A stretch of 64,000 bases of DNA from assembly GCA_019614645.1 (NCBI GenBank), contig JABWDB010000016.1, positions 1,302,001 through 1,366,000 on the forward strand, read 5' to 3'. Position numbers and translations under genes: made by a program. The notes under the pieces were generated by a model. The model worked only from the letters and a program-made list of their open reading frames with translations. It was not told where the DNA came from and did no database searches. Below are positions 45,369-57,829 of this stretch, piece after piece. The stretch comes from Stratiolaelaps scimitus. Its lineage: Eukaryota > Arthropoda > Arachnida > Mesostigmata > Laelapidae. The first letter of the stretch is position 1, and the number at the start of each line of letters is the position of its first letter.

Positions 45369-47774
45369 AGCTTTCATTTCTATTATTATGACTAATTTGA
45401 AACTAATTAAATTATAGGCAGTGGTTTTTCCTTTTCGCTATTGAGAATTGAGTAAATACCAATAGGAAATGGTTGCGAAAATTGGGAAAGTACTCATACA
45501 TTGACGTGCCGCCATTAGCAGTAGCAATTTGATAATTATGGATTTAGGCTGTGCCTTTTACTTACTGAACGCTTCAGGCAGACGAATGCTTGAAACAGCT
45601 GCTGTCAAAATTGCAACAAAACGATTTGTTGCATACACCATCGATGTTTGCACATACTCACACACTCGCAGTTTAGTGTAGAGAACAGGTAGTCTCATAA
45701 CACAACGTGTAACCAGGCCAGGATCATGCCTGTAGGATTCTTCAAAGATGTTTGTTTTAAAGCTCCATTAAAGAGGCAAGTAGCTATCTCGGATATTGTA
45801 TTGTGTCGTTCCCTAGCGCTTGGACTGCCACTATAGACCAAGCCCAATAGCTAAGAAGCGGTGGTCCTGAACTTGTATGTTCAATTTTGTACCGGTTAAA
45901 CCATTTGAAAGACTCAAAATAGTATGGCTTTTTATTTAGTATGGCATAACCTGCATAGAGACGAATATTATAATTGATTCTTTTCATTTGCGCAAATTTC
46001 AAGAGGGCAACGGTGAACCTGTTTACCCGATCGCTGCTTCTAGGAAGAACGCAAAGCCGCCAGTGTCTAATCTAATGCAATATGGTGATAGGGAGCATTG
46101 GGTTCTTCTTAACTGTTAAAGTGTAGGCGCCTTGTGGCTTTGGTCGATATTGAGGCGCGGAAATGAGAAAGTAGAAAATCATAGCGGCATTCAAACACCA
46201 TGACACGAAAAAAATTTATATAATGAAAAATGTTCATCCAAACGACTTTTGCCAATTATGCATATACACATATACACACACACACACATTGATGATGAAT
46301 GAGCAGAACTTAGATACCCAACAGTTACATTTGCTGAATTTATCCACGTACTCTGCTGTCTGGTGAATCAGAAGGTGGTTGGGAAATTTTATTATGATTA
46401 CAGTATATACGTATATACTCGTCCGTTCTACTATGAGTAACCCTTTTTCTTCTACTTTTACGATCTTTTCATATCGTTTGGTGAACATTTCTATTGAACT
46501 TCATCCATTAGTTATTCCGTTTTAATGTTACATTAAATTTTCTTGTTTTTCCGTATTTTATTATATATTACCCATGCCTTTGCACTGTTTGTTATATTTC
46601 TTTAAAGAGCAACTAAAATAGGCTAAAAAGAAGTATATATTTCGTTTGCTGTTTTATTGTAATTTGCCAAATGGGCGAATTAAGGTATATTTCGAATCTC
46701 CAACCCACGTGGACAATGAATTTCAATATGATAGTGAATCAAGATGGAATTCATCACTGTTCATTTGCAGTTCGTCAAATTTCGATTCGAAAAAAGTCAA
46801 TGCGGTTCGAACGAAACGATTTCATTCTGAACCAAATTGACTTTTCCCTTTAGTTCAATTCGAATCGAAAAATAATTAAAACGATTTACATTGAAACGCC
46901 TAAAATCGATTTTGTTCTTTTTGCGTTTGTCTGATCATGCCCTGATGTTCATTTCTTTGATCCCTAAACCTATATACGACACAGAACATCACAACGTCTA
47001 GAGCCTTTCAATAAACCAGTCCACCCTGGAGATCATAACTATTGTGAATCATAGCTTCAACGACCTAGGTGGCAGCATAACAATGTTAACCATATCAGAT
47101 AGCAATCTCCCCAATCGTGACCTGTCGTGTCCAATTCGAACAAATGTTTGAAATCATCTGGGTGATAGATTTTATACAACAGGCTCAGCTAGTGCGAGTG
47201 TCAGCGTAAGTGGATTGCCTTGGCACCATCCCCGGAAGGATTGTGGTCTTCCAAAATTGATGATTTTTCATAGGTACTGCGTCGATTTTAAAATAGATGT
47301 GAATTGTATATGACTACAAAGGTTTTAGAAAATCATACAAATTGGCTGGATTTGGGCTATTTTAGGTCATCAATGAGCGCTGGTTTGTGTTTAGTTTGCT
47401 GTCTGAATGATGCTACACATGTAACTTCATGAAAACGATTAACTTCATTTAGTGTTTAGTTCGGAACCCTTTTCTTTATCTGAACCATGCGCATTTCTGA
47501 AGCTCTCAAGGACACCAAAGTAAGTTACGTTACAACATTTACTGAGATCCATCCTAAAACAGACTGAATTTTAAATAAATCGAATCGACAAGCAAGGGCT
47601 CATGTTTACACTCATGACAGAAATAAAATAACAGGACGAGACGGTCAGGTTGACAATGGCTCTTCTTTGGAGAGTACAAAATAAAGCATTTCCGATGACT
47701 TCAACGTTCACATTTATGGTCGAGCTAGCGAATTTTTTCGCAAACGATAACGAAGTCTCTCGGCCAGAGAAAGT

Positions 47775-47839
47775 AAAGGTCCTATTGGTTTATTAAGGGA
47801 GCTGCAGTTTTACAATGCTTAAGTTCTCTATACGTCACG
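47775..47839 (-). repeat. SINE-like interspersed repeat, copy 3
   Basis: About 65 nt aligning with 3636-3700 in the same orientation, sharing AAAGG, ATTGGTTT, CTGCA and CAATGCTTAAG blocks in order. Confidence 0.5.
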
Positions 47840-49148
47840 TTATATATGCAGCAACGATTGGTTATGTATCTATAACACCCTGAGAAGCCCTCTTCTCGAG
47901 GAGAGGGTCCTGTTTGTCTCTTCTCGTGTGCGAAAATACCTAAATAAAAAAAAGTAAAGGAGTCAGGGTAACAAACTATATTCTTCAAAACACCGACGGA
48001 CCATTGGACTTGAAATTCATGCTACGGCTGATTAATCGACACTTTATTCGGGTGCTGGACGCACCTGTCTGCACGTAATTTATAACATGCACTTGAATAC
48101 CTACCCATGTATCACCTCAATACTACACCCATAAGCCCAGATCTAAATCTCTACAAAAAATGAATGCTGTTATTTTTCAGAGCAAGCGTAACAATAGCGT
48201 ATAAATATAAACAGTTTGCCCGCGCGTGGACTCGTTTGATTAGGCTTCTTAATTAGCCCATTCTGTGAATTTAGATTTTATAATTTATTATAAGGAGAAC
48301 TATCTTCTGGCAAGCCGTAGCTCAATCATTATTATAGTAATGAGAGGCCTATATTAAAGCTGACCAATTTCAACAACCGGCACCCCACTTTCTCTTGTGG
48401 AAACTAGCTCATTTCATGGATATTGTTTTTTTCTCACATATGTTTGTAAAGCCTGATAGATTTCTAGTGGCACTTATGCTTTGTGAAATTTTCCAAGAAC
48501 AGATTTTAGAATTGTCCATGGCACACATAAACTCGCTGTATATTTAGCCTCACGACGCAGTCGTTGGAGAACTCGAGTCGCAGTGGCATTTGGATGGCTA
48601 ATACCCTAGTTTACATTTGTTGAAATGTATTGTTTAGGATTAGTAGCATTCTAATAACTATATTACACACAAATATAAGAGTAACTATAGGCGTATATAT
48701 TGATCCTGAGGAATTAGACAAGTGTCATCTAAAGAACCGGTCACAAAATAATGCTCCTTAAAGATTTATCAAGTCGCATGTAGCCTGTCTTCGCTGGAAC
48801 AAGAACCTCTAACAGAATAACAGTAGCCTACCTTATATGGCATGCTGACTATGTGTATCATGCAGGAATGGTTTTTACAGAACTGCGTCTTATTGGTGGC
48901 AGGGAGCTTGACAGAAGATGAAACTTACAATTGTACATTTGACTTTTTATTCAATTATAAAAGTGGGCGTCAATTGTGCACACTGAACGTGGAATACATG
49001 GAAGAACACCTCTATATATCCGTAATACAATCTCTAGAACAAGATATATATATATATATATCGGTATAGGCAGGAGCCGGATTAGATATGTATCAATTGC
49101 TGTTTCTATTACCTCTGTACACTTCGTAGATTTTGCTTTTCTTATTTC

Positions 49149-49151
<3 letters not shown>

Positions 49152-49205
<54 letters not shown>
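49152..49205. repeat. (TA)n microsatellite, longest in window
   Basis: About 27 uninterrupted TA units. Confidence 0.95.
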
Positions 49206-49210
<5 letters not shown>

Positions 49211-51856
49211 AATCTATACTTCAATATTTGCCTTTCGGATGATTCTATTTCGACTGACACGCAGAAGCGACTTGATTCTGTGGCCCGACACACCAAGTGA
49301 GCTCTGCAGCGTCGTCTGGATATTTGCTATTTGGCATCTTCGAAATAGCATCTTCCAGTCGGCATTGGCCTGTATTCGTGCTCTTGTTGACGCACATGGC
49401 CAAACAACCACAAGGGGGTGTAGTGTTCATGTTGCACCGTTGATCGAGTCAATGCACTTGTTTAGATAGTGGACATTTTACTGCGGTTGAGCTGCATCCG
49501 CTTCTTGCTACAACAATCCTAAGTCGGACGACAACATTCATCATCAAGGAGATCCCTCATACGAAAACGAATCAAATTAACCCACGTAAGGTGATAACAC
49601 TTCTACAATCCAAAGTGACAACTCTGAGCGCCCTCGAAATGGTACACGCTATTCGTTGAAACTCGACAGAACATTGTGGCTGATTAAGAAGAATTGTCAT
49701 TTCAAGTAGAGGCAACAATGAAGTACGCTTGAAGATGATTGTGAAGTACACGACAACTGTCTAGCTAGCAGCACACATGGTAGTACTGTTTGAAGCTTTA
49801 GAGTCTCAATGTGGATGATATGTGAAGGAATCTTATATAATACTTACATATGGCGTACTCGAATCGCTAATATTAGAATAATATATATGAGCAACGGAGG
49901 TTATCATTATGAGACTATCTATGCAGCGTCACACAGTCACAGGGTAGAGAAAAGGTCAAATTATGAAATTCAGCTAATAAAGCTCTGTTTAAGCTCTGTA
50001 TAACTACCCAACACTACTATATCTATAACATATAGTTTTAGGTGAACTGGATTCATTCAGTGACATTTATCAACGGTAAAAACGATAATTTGACTTTATT
50101 CAGCTTACTTTCTTTTTTATAAGTGTGAAACTGTAGTTTTCAATTTGATCCTAAGGATACCTTTATTTTAGAAATAAGTCTCTCTGAACTATCAGTATAA
50201 CAGAATATAAAGTGCAGTCTAAAAGGGGTCCGTCTCATGAAGCAAGGTAAATAGTCATGTGCGTTAAATAGATCGTCTTCAACCAAAATCAAAATGCCGG
50301 TGACACAAAAACCGGGACAGTTCTCCACTAACATTGGAAATACGATGAAATGCAGGTGATCCTTTCGCTGTTCTGCTACGGTGAAATGCGCTGCTCTGCT
50401 ATGAGCTAGCGTTCGTGTTCAAAAATTATGCTCATCTATCGAAGCCAGAACTACAACAACCGAGTACAAGCGGTTGATTTTTCCCACTGAACAAATCCCG
50501 CCAGCCAGTGAAATATTCCTCGCCGGGACATATCATTCAGCAATTTACCAAGACGATTATGTCCACAATCATCAGTTCGATCACATTTCAGACTTGCAAG
50601 TCTCGTCATATTCTTAGTGTATAATAAAAGGTGAAACTACTTTGCAGTGCTACAAATCAGCATGGTTCCCTTTTTATATTGAGCAGAGTAACCATAATGG
50701 CGCTACTAACACTAGTTCAACACAGCGTTTTGACAATTCTTCATATTCGGCAAATATTGTAAAATCAATTCCGCCGCATTTCCGTTGAAATAACGTATGC
50801 CCGCCGAAATTCGACGATACATCTTGTGACAGGATCTCCGATTTTGCTTCTGTGCGATGACGAAGTGAGCGTTTATATTTTCCTGGAATCTGTCAAGGTG
50901 CGAATATATATATATATATATATATAGCCTAATATGGTGCGATTTCCGATGCGATTATAAGTTACGGCATTGCCACACCAGAATCTCCCAGCTGCATCCA
51001 GCATTCGTAATGGGACAGACGATTGTTTGTTGTGAGTACAAGTCGTATTTTCGTTAACTCCAAAAATACGTAAGCGGATTTTTCGCATTTCCTCATTGTT
51101 CGGAGGAAATATGGTTTTGTTTTTCTCGATTGGCGGTGAATATTTTCCAGCAACTCGGTTGTGTTTCCAGTTTGATTACAATTCGTAATCTTAAACTAGT
51201 GTTCTTCGAGTCTTTTCGAAAATCTTGATGCGCTGGCTCAAAAATGAACAGATAGCATCGCGCTTAAATTCTTTTGACGAGCACCAGGCGCTGATTTATA
51301 AATTAAGTTTAGCTTGAACTATTGGCTACTACGAATTACTGGAGATTAAAATAAGGCACCGCTGGATCATTTCAGCTTTGCTTTCCTGATGTAGAAGCGG
51401 CTGATGTCGAATGAGCTATTATCTGATGACCGAAGCGTAGACACCGCTCGCATAAACTTTGCATGAGATAGTTACGTGTAGTACTTAAAATCGGTTAGTA
51501 ACAATAACAACATAGTGACATATAAATATTCGGATATCGCGATTGATTGCTATCTGAAGAACCTCTCTACCCGCGAATAGTGTGACCACTCTTAATGGTT
51601 TATTGTTGTTTGATATTGGGGCGACATGCATAATTACGGACTAATCTATATATGTCTGTCTGTATAATCGGAAATATGTATCTAGAGGTGTGCGGCTGTA
51701 ACTGGCACTTATGCATCTATCGCAATTGATACTACTGATGCCAGTCGGACTCGGTGATAATTAGTACCACGGTATGAAAAAAATTGTGCATAGATCGCGA
51801 GGCGTTATACATCATAGATCAAATGCGGAAGTTCGCATTTAGAACTCCAACCTATA

Positions 51857-51859
<3 letters not shown>

Positions 51860-51908
<49 letters not shown>
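51860..51908. repeat. compound (CT)n(TA)n microsatellite
   Basis: About 17 CT units followed directly by eight TA units, some 270 nt upstream of the esterase 1 start. Confidence 0.95.
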
Positions 51909-52181
51909 CGTCCTTCTCTCAGCCCTTCTATTCTATTAATAAATTACTACCATCGGTATGTTCCATCGTCGATTCTTGATGCATAACGTGGTCTCTGGCG
52001 GGAAGATGCGCCGGGGATATTCTCTGGTATCGAGCGCCTTGAAATGCGTCCCTCAACTGCGAGGAGGAAAGTGGCGCGCGCTCCTCATAAAGTTCATCGT
52101 TATTCTGCGAGTTTTTCACATGGTGGGATAAATATTGTGTCGTAGAGTTGAATGGTGTTGCCATCCCCAGATACGGTAACG

Positions 52182-53719
52182 ATGAAAGATCATCTGGTGT
52201 TCGTGTTTCTTACAGTTAGTACTACAAGGGCTGTATGCGGCTATGGAGTTGTGGTGGATACTACCCAAGGGCCGGTGCGCGGTTTTGAGATCGAAACTGC
52301 TCATGGCTCTGTAAATGCTTTTCTGGGTGTTCCATACGCCCAGCCTCCAGTTGGCGATTTAAGATATGAACTACCTATTCCACCATCGTATTCAGAGCGA
52401 GTGTACAACGCGACAAGTAAAAGCCGCTCCTGCCCCCAGGTTGTGATGTCACTTGGCCCGTTGTATGTTGACTTCGGTGAACAGGATGAGGATTGCCTAT
52501 ACCTGAATATTTGGGCACCGCAAAATGCGTCGAAACTTCCCGTCGTAGTGTACGTTCACGGGGGCGCCTTTACGATGGGCACTGGCAACTTTTTTATGTT
52601 TGATGGAACCCGCCTGGCGCCACGAATCCGAGCCATCTACATAACCTTAAACATGCGACTTGGACCCCTCGGATTTCTGAAGATTGAAGACGCAATCACG
52701 CCCAACCTTGGCCTGTACGACATTGTAGAGGCGCTGCGATGGATTAGGCAGAACGCAAACGCATTTGGTGGTGACTCGCAGGAAGTATCGGTCTGGGGCC
52801 AAAGTGCAGGTGCAATTGCGCTGGATCTCCTGATGAAATCTCCCCTCCCGGACACGAATGGCCTGATACGGCGGGCGTTCCTTGAAGGTGGCAGTGCTGG
52901 AACAGCAAAGTCTCTCCTAGCTTCTGACGTTAAAGCCGCTAGTGAGAAGCTAGCCTACGCCGTTGGATGTTCGTTTGAGCAATCGTGGCACGAGGAAGAT
53001 AAACGACGAGTTGCCAATTGTCTAAAGAAGGTGTCCTGGCGACAGATCATTGAAGTGATGTCTAGGGGCAATCCCCTACAGAATTCGGCCCTGCAGCCCG
53101 TCATAGACGGGACACTTATTCCTGCCGATGCGATCTCATCGGACCGGATTGATCTTTGGGTAAAAGATATTCTGGTGCTTAATGATGTTGATGAGGGTTT
53201 TGTTTTCATGGCAGAACTCTTTCAAAAGTTATACCAAACCACGAAACTTCTCACAATTGATTGGCTCACATCACTACTAGTTATGTTCAAATTCGTGCTG
53301 CATATCCCGTATCGTGCCGGTTATGACCTCGTCAATGATTACATGCCTGAAGAGGCAAGTGGAAGCTACACCGTCGAGCAAGAACGCGAAATTCAGTTAC
53401 AGAAGGGAATATCGCAAATGTTTACCGACTCAATGTTCCGCTGTCCGGGAAAGTTTAGGGCGGCCTCTGCTGAACGACATGGCGTTCAAGTGTATCGTGG
53501 AGAATTCCATTTTCGACCAAGTTTCTCGTATCTGCCAAGTTGGGCTGCAATGACTCACGCGGATGAAATAGCGTATCTGCACGGGAATATCGACGATTTT
53601 AGGCCGGGTCGGCCAGATTTGTCAGCGAAGATCCTTGCTGGATTTAGTCATATGTCGAATGACGACCGTCTCTTTAGTGATCACGCAATTAGCATATTGG
53701 CTGATTTCTTCCATGGTCG
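52182..53719 (+). CDS. esterase 1 main exon
   Basis: Contains N-terminal QGPVRGF, FLGVPYAQPPVGDLR, the EDCLYLNIW signature, oxyanion HGG, GQSAG, and the Glu and His of the triad. Ends in phase 2 at GTGAGT. A CCCCAG at 52171 just upstream may be the acceptor of a 5' untranslated intron. Confidence 0.95.
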
Positions 53720-56700
53720 GTGAGTTCTGCTCATTTTTGTTTTTCAAAAATTAACTATATTTGCGTAGCATCGATTAATATAAACAACCAGTTTTCTATA
53801 CAATGTAAATGCAGGCTTCCAGCCAATCACTTTTCAGGATAATTTCTTTAAACCTAACAGCAGACCTTCAAGAACAAGTGTTCAACATGAACTTGAAATA
53901 ATTATCTACTATATTCATTTGACTATAAATTAACAATTTTATAGAGCTTCACGGAGTTCGGCGTTGAACTTATGGTTTGCGAATATTCTACGTCAATATT
54001 TTCAATGTAAATAATAATGGGTGGAGTATATATATATATATATATCGATAATAAGAATAGAACTCAATCTCCGTATTCACGAATGTCTCTGGCAGTATTC
54101 AAGCACACACATTTTCACAAAGCCACTGAACGAAATTCACGTCGTATGCAGGACAACGGGCTGCATTTGTACTCGACCTTCTTCATAATTGATGCGGCTG
54201 CAACTACAAAATATAACGAATGCATATACTCCTGTTGAAGTAAGAGCTTAAAGCCTTGCCTTACTTCCCTGACGGTAGGGGCGCTCGCGTATGTCGACTT
54301 AATTTCACTAAATGATCTTGATTAAGCGAATCTTCAAGTAATCAAAAAGTAATTTAGAAATGGGCACTAATAACAGACGATGCTGAAATAAGACACATTT
54401 AGGCTTGCATAGATATTGTTGTTCAAACGATGTTGTGCTCCCCAAGGGTAATCTATGTATCATTTAATAGATATCTACAACACATCTCTGAAACACGTTC
54501 CTAAATTAAAGCGTGCACCCGAATACGATTATAAAGTTCATCATCATCCCATGATTGATAAGGTCTGCTCATGTACACACTTGTGGTATAATTGCTCGCT
54601 CTATGATATGGTCTCAGCAGCAAAACAACATGCAATAACGAGCGGTTGCATCGTTTTGTTGTACTGAGCAAGAAAAATTCTTTAGAGTCTATGCGGTTAT
54701 ATCAACAACTTCTATATCTGTTACTGGGATCTGCAGATGATTGACGCGGACTCCACTGTCGGTAATTAGAAACGAAACACGATAACCCTATCACACATAT
54801 ACGCACACACAAGGGCACACACGTGCGCTTGATATGCACAGAAGCCTTCGCAACCTTCATGTCCGACCAGACCACAATAACTATGTCTCGATTTCCGACA
54901 GCTAATTACGAGTAATGGATAGTCGTCCCGTGTAATAATCAACACAATATAATCAGAAATGCGAAAATAATTATATGATAATCGAAAGTGGTCGTTATAT
55001 GAATTCGTAGATATATGAAGTTTATCCTGTATAGGGACTATCGATAACAGTGGCGTTCACCCCATTTTCCATTTGCTAAGATTCAACCCTTGCATGGACC
55101 TTTTAAGTAAGTGTCCAAATTTATTGATTAAGCTTGCAGAACATAATATCTCAAAAGGATACTGTGAGAACGTCTACACAGCTGTTTTCGTTCACTATAA
55201 GGACTACAATAATCAATTATAGTATTATTAAGTACTAATCATAAGGATCGAGAATAATCATTCGCTTCTTTTATGCTCGCGTATATAGCTGTGATCGATG
55301 GTTGAGCAAATCGCTATGGTACAAAATCGTTCTCCGCAGATTTTGCGTAAACCACACCGAGAGACAACGAATCCAGTCACCTCACATAACCGAGTGACAG
55401 GGTCACCTAACGGGCTTCAAAAATACTACGATAGTTGAAAACATAATGCTCGGTTTTTACGACGAGCTACCACTGTGTGTAAAAATATTACTATGAGTGA
55501 TATCACAACCAGTGAGCATTGGACCAGTATTTATATATTCGAAAGCGGATGTGACCTGTAAACCAAGCGCCGTAGTTCATTTCAACGCTCCAATTATTTT
55601 GCCACATGCGAGACCTCTGTATCATCCCGAATGAATAATATATTTATAATGCTAATAGCAATAATCCGGAACGAAATGTTCCGGAGTTCTGCCGGGGTCA
55701 AGGTAAACAGGTCTCGAATACTTTTTCCGTCGATTCGGGAGTGCCGGTGTTGTTGCATGAATACGTGAAACGTGATGTTTGCTTTCCGTCTTAACTATAG
55801 GTACATATTTATGGATGTTCTTCAAAGAGGGAAATATTCCTTTGGTTGCCGGCGTTAATAAATCGGACTGTCTCTGCGTTTGGGCCAATAGAGTGCTGAA
55901 TTAAAGACATCTGTTCAAGCAAAAAAAACAATGTCTTTCTCTTCGAACTTCAAGAAGACAAGAAAAATAATAAGCAAAATGGAACTTGACGCGTGTGGAA
56001 AAGGCTTAAGGCTACATCATTTTCCATATTGTGTTCTGGTAGGATACTCTCTCCACATACATAGCTACGCAATCTGAAACGAACAGAAACCAATCAAACA
56101 TGATTTCTGTAAGGAGTAAAATTATGCAAAAACGCTTACTTACTATTTGAGGATTGAAAAAGAAGAAAATCTCTCATTGGCCATTGTCATTGATGGAAAA
56201 TGCGTAACATGCGTCTTCACGACGTTCACAATGAGAGTGTGTGTATTGAAATCGGTATGATTCGCTCTATTTTCAGTCTGTTTCTTTTAGTTGAGTAAGA
56301 AAAGTGAACTGAAATGTTAATGACAATTGTTATTACTCAAATGAAAACCATTTTGGCCCTTGTTAGAGCAGAGTGTTTTGATCTTTAAATAGTGCGGGTT
56401 CATTGGAAAAGGCAGTAGCATGACTCTGCACCCGCTTCGTTGTTTGCCGATAGTGACAATACATTTAGAACGAAAACAAAATCTACCCATTGTGTAAAAG
56501 GACAAGATACAATCGGAGTCGTTTGGTCGATGCCTACTTTGTGCATCATCGTATTATCATTGCGGGTTGTTCCTGCTGCTCCTGTGAAAACAATGGTTAT
56601 TTCGATGTCATACTTTTTTTTAGAATTTTGTACAAGTTTTCTTCCGTTGCAAACAATTAGCCTTTTAAGCAAAAAAAATCCTCTTGTTTATTATTGCTGC

Positions 56701-57809
56701 TTGTTTGGAACGACAGTATGTGTTTTTATGAGAGTAGGAAAGTCTCATGAATCACTCAATATTTTTCTGCCCGCACTGGTTGTATTTCTATTTACCGAAA
56801 CGAAAACGTCTGTCCCGTTGACTTCTCTAAAGACAAACCCATGTAATAATGATTTATTCAAACATACAATAATTAGGAATCACCCATATAGTTGTTTTTT
56901 AAAAAAACAAAAAATAAAATTTCTATAAATTTTTTTTCTTCTAGAATCAATTTGTTTTTGATTGGTAGCTACGTCAACATCGTACGCGTACATTTGCTAT
57001 TATTTTTCTTAGCTTTGCTGCACTACATACACATGTCATAGAACTAATAATGTTGATGACATTGAGCGTTCACCGCTCAACGCTGAGTACATTCACTGTT
57101 ATGAGATATATTGATCATTTTAATTTTCACTATCCCGGTTACTGATAACCAAACCAGTTGTGTTCTTATCGGCAACGAGATAAGCCAGTTAGGAGGAATT
57201 CGTCATTTGTAATTATTACCGGAAAGACAAATGCGTAACGCGAACACGAGGTGAATCACCAGATAACGATTGATGACATCTCCGCCCCCAAACCATTCAC
57301 TTTCTGTTTGCACGTTACGTCGCGTCCTGTCACTAAAGACTGCGTAAACGTCAGTAATGCTGCGTCACAAGACCAGTAACAAACGGCGTGGAGCTTAGAC
57401 CATGTCAACTCCCGGCTCAGTGTACGAAGATTGTATAATGCCCACCATTAGATGTAAAAATCACCTAAAATGCGTTTGTGGTGTTGTAATCGTTATAATC
57501 AGCGTCTAAGGATGACTATGTTATTTCATATTATAACTAAGTAACCTTGCTTTTTCTTAATAAAACACAGTAGTGACAGAGATAAGACTCATTTTTTTGT
57601 AAATGCTTATTAAAAGTACTTCATTATTGAATGTAATATTTAATTTTCCCAATGAGCCTGACGTCGATGGGGGCCATGCAGAACTGAAGCCAACACTTGA
57701 AACATATTCCAAGCTAGACTTCACCATGTGGTACACTGAGAGCAGGATTGCATGTGTTATCAGAGGCTACAGGCATACAGAACATCGTCAATACATCTAT
57801 GATATTTAA
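52182..57809 (+). CDS. carboxylesterase/cholinesterase-family protein 1, probably two exons
   Basis: A secreted or luminal serine hydrolase of carboxyl esters. Exon 1 is open from 52152; I place the start at the second ATG (52182), which gives a proper signal peptide (HLVFVFLTVSTTRAVCG), the first ATG adding ten polar residues. Numbered from there: His126-Gly-Gly oxyanion motif (YVHGGAF), nucleophile Ser208 (WGQSAGA), Glu338 (VDEG), His459 (THADE): a complete triad. The first exon frame ends one codon after a strong donor (GGTCG|GTGAGT) at 53719, before the usual C-terminus, so a further exon is expected. The best candidate is 57617-57809, phase-matched and ending 14 nt before AATAAA. Joined length is 576 residues, normal for the family. 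The substrate is not predictable. Confidence 0.85.
53720..57616. other. probable intron of esterase 1
   Basis: 3.9 kb without other recognisable genes. A TA tract lies at about 54028-54045. The open frame 56440-56928 is A+T-rich and unrecognised. Confidence 0.5.
57617..57809 (+). CDS. candidate terminal exon of esterase 1
   Basis: Acceptor TTATTAAAAG (weak tract, though a T7 run lies about 18 nt upstream). The phase fits the donor at 53719. Encodes 64 residues ending in TAA, with LETYSKLDFTMWYTE and VIRGYRHTEH blocks that resemble the variable C-terminus of carboxylesterases. An AATAAA follows at 57824-57829. No other terminal exon was found in between. Confidence 0.45.
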
Positions 57810-57823
57810 GTGGCTATCGTTAG

Positions 57824-57829
57824 AATAAA
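57824..57829 (+). terminator. poly(A) signal AATAAA
   Basis: Canonical hexamer 14 nt after the stop codon of the proposed esterase 1 terminal exon. Confidence 0.5.

Larger units (their letters stand above)
42704..52100. other. intergenic stretch between CLIP protease and esterase 1
   Basis: No gene supported. The promoter and any 5' untranslated exon of the CLIP protease (minus strand) should lie in the first part; a G+C-rich segment at 43.9-44.4 kb contains a perfect TGACGTCA at 44211-44218. Also present: an 18-nt perfect palindrome (45324-45368), a SINE-like copy (47775-47839) and a 54-nt TA array (49152-49205). Confidence 0.6.

Noticed and set aside
54455..54667. Candidate esterase 1 terminal exon (CSCTHLWYNCS segment)
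   Set aside because: No suitable acceptor in phase 2 and no poly(A) signal nearby; the 57617-57809 candidate fits better.
56440..56928. 162-codon A+T-rich frame and its minus-strand counterpart
   Set aside because: Low-complexity hydrophobic composition, both strands equally open, no family resemblance; lies inside the esterase 1 intron.
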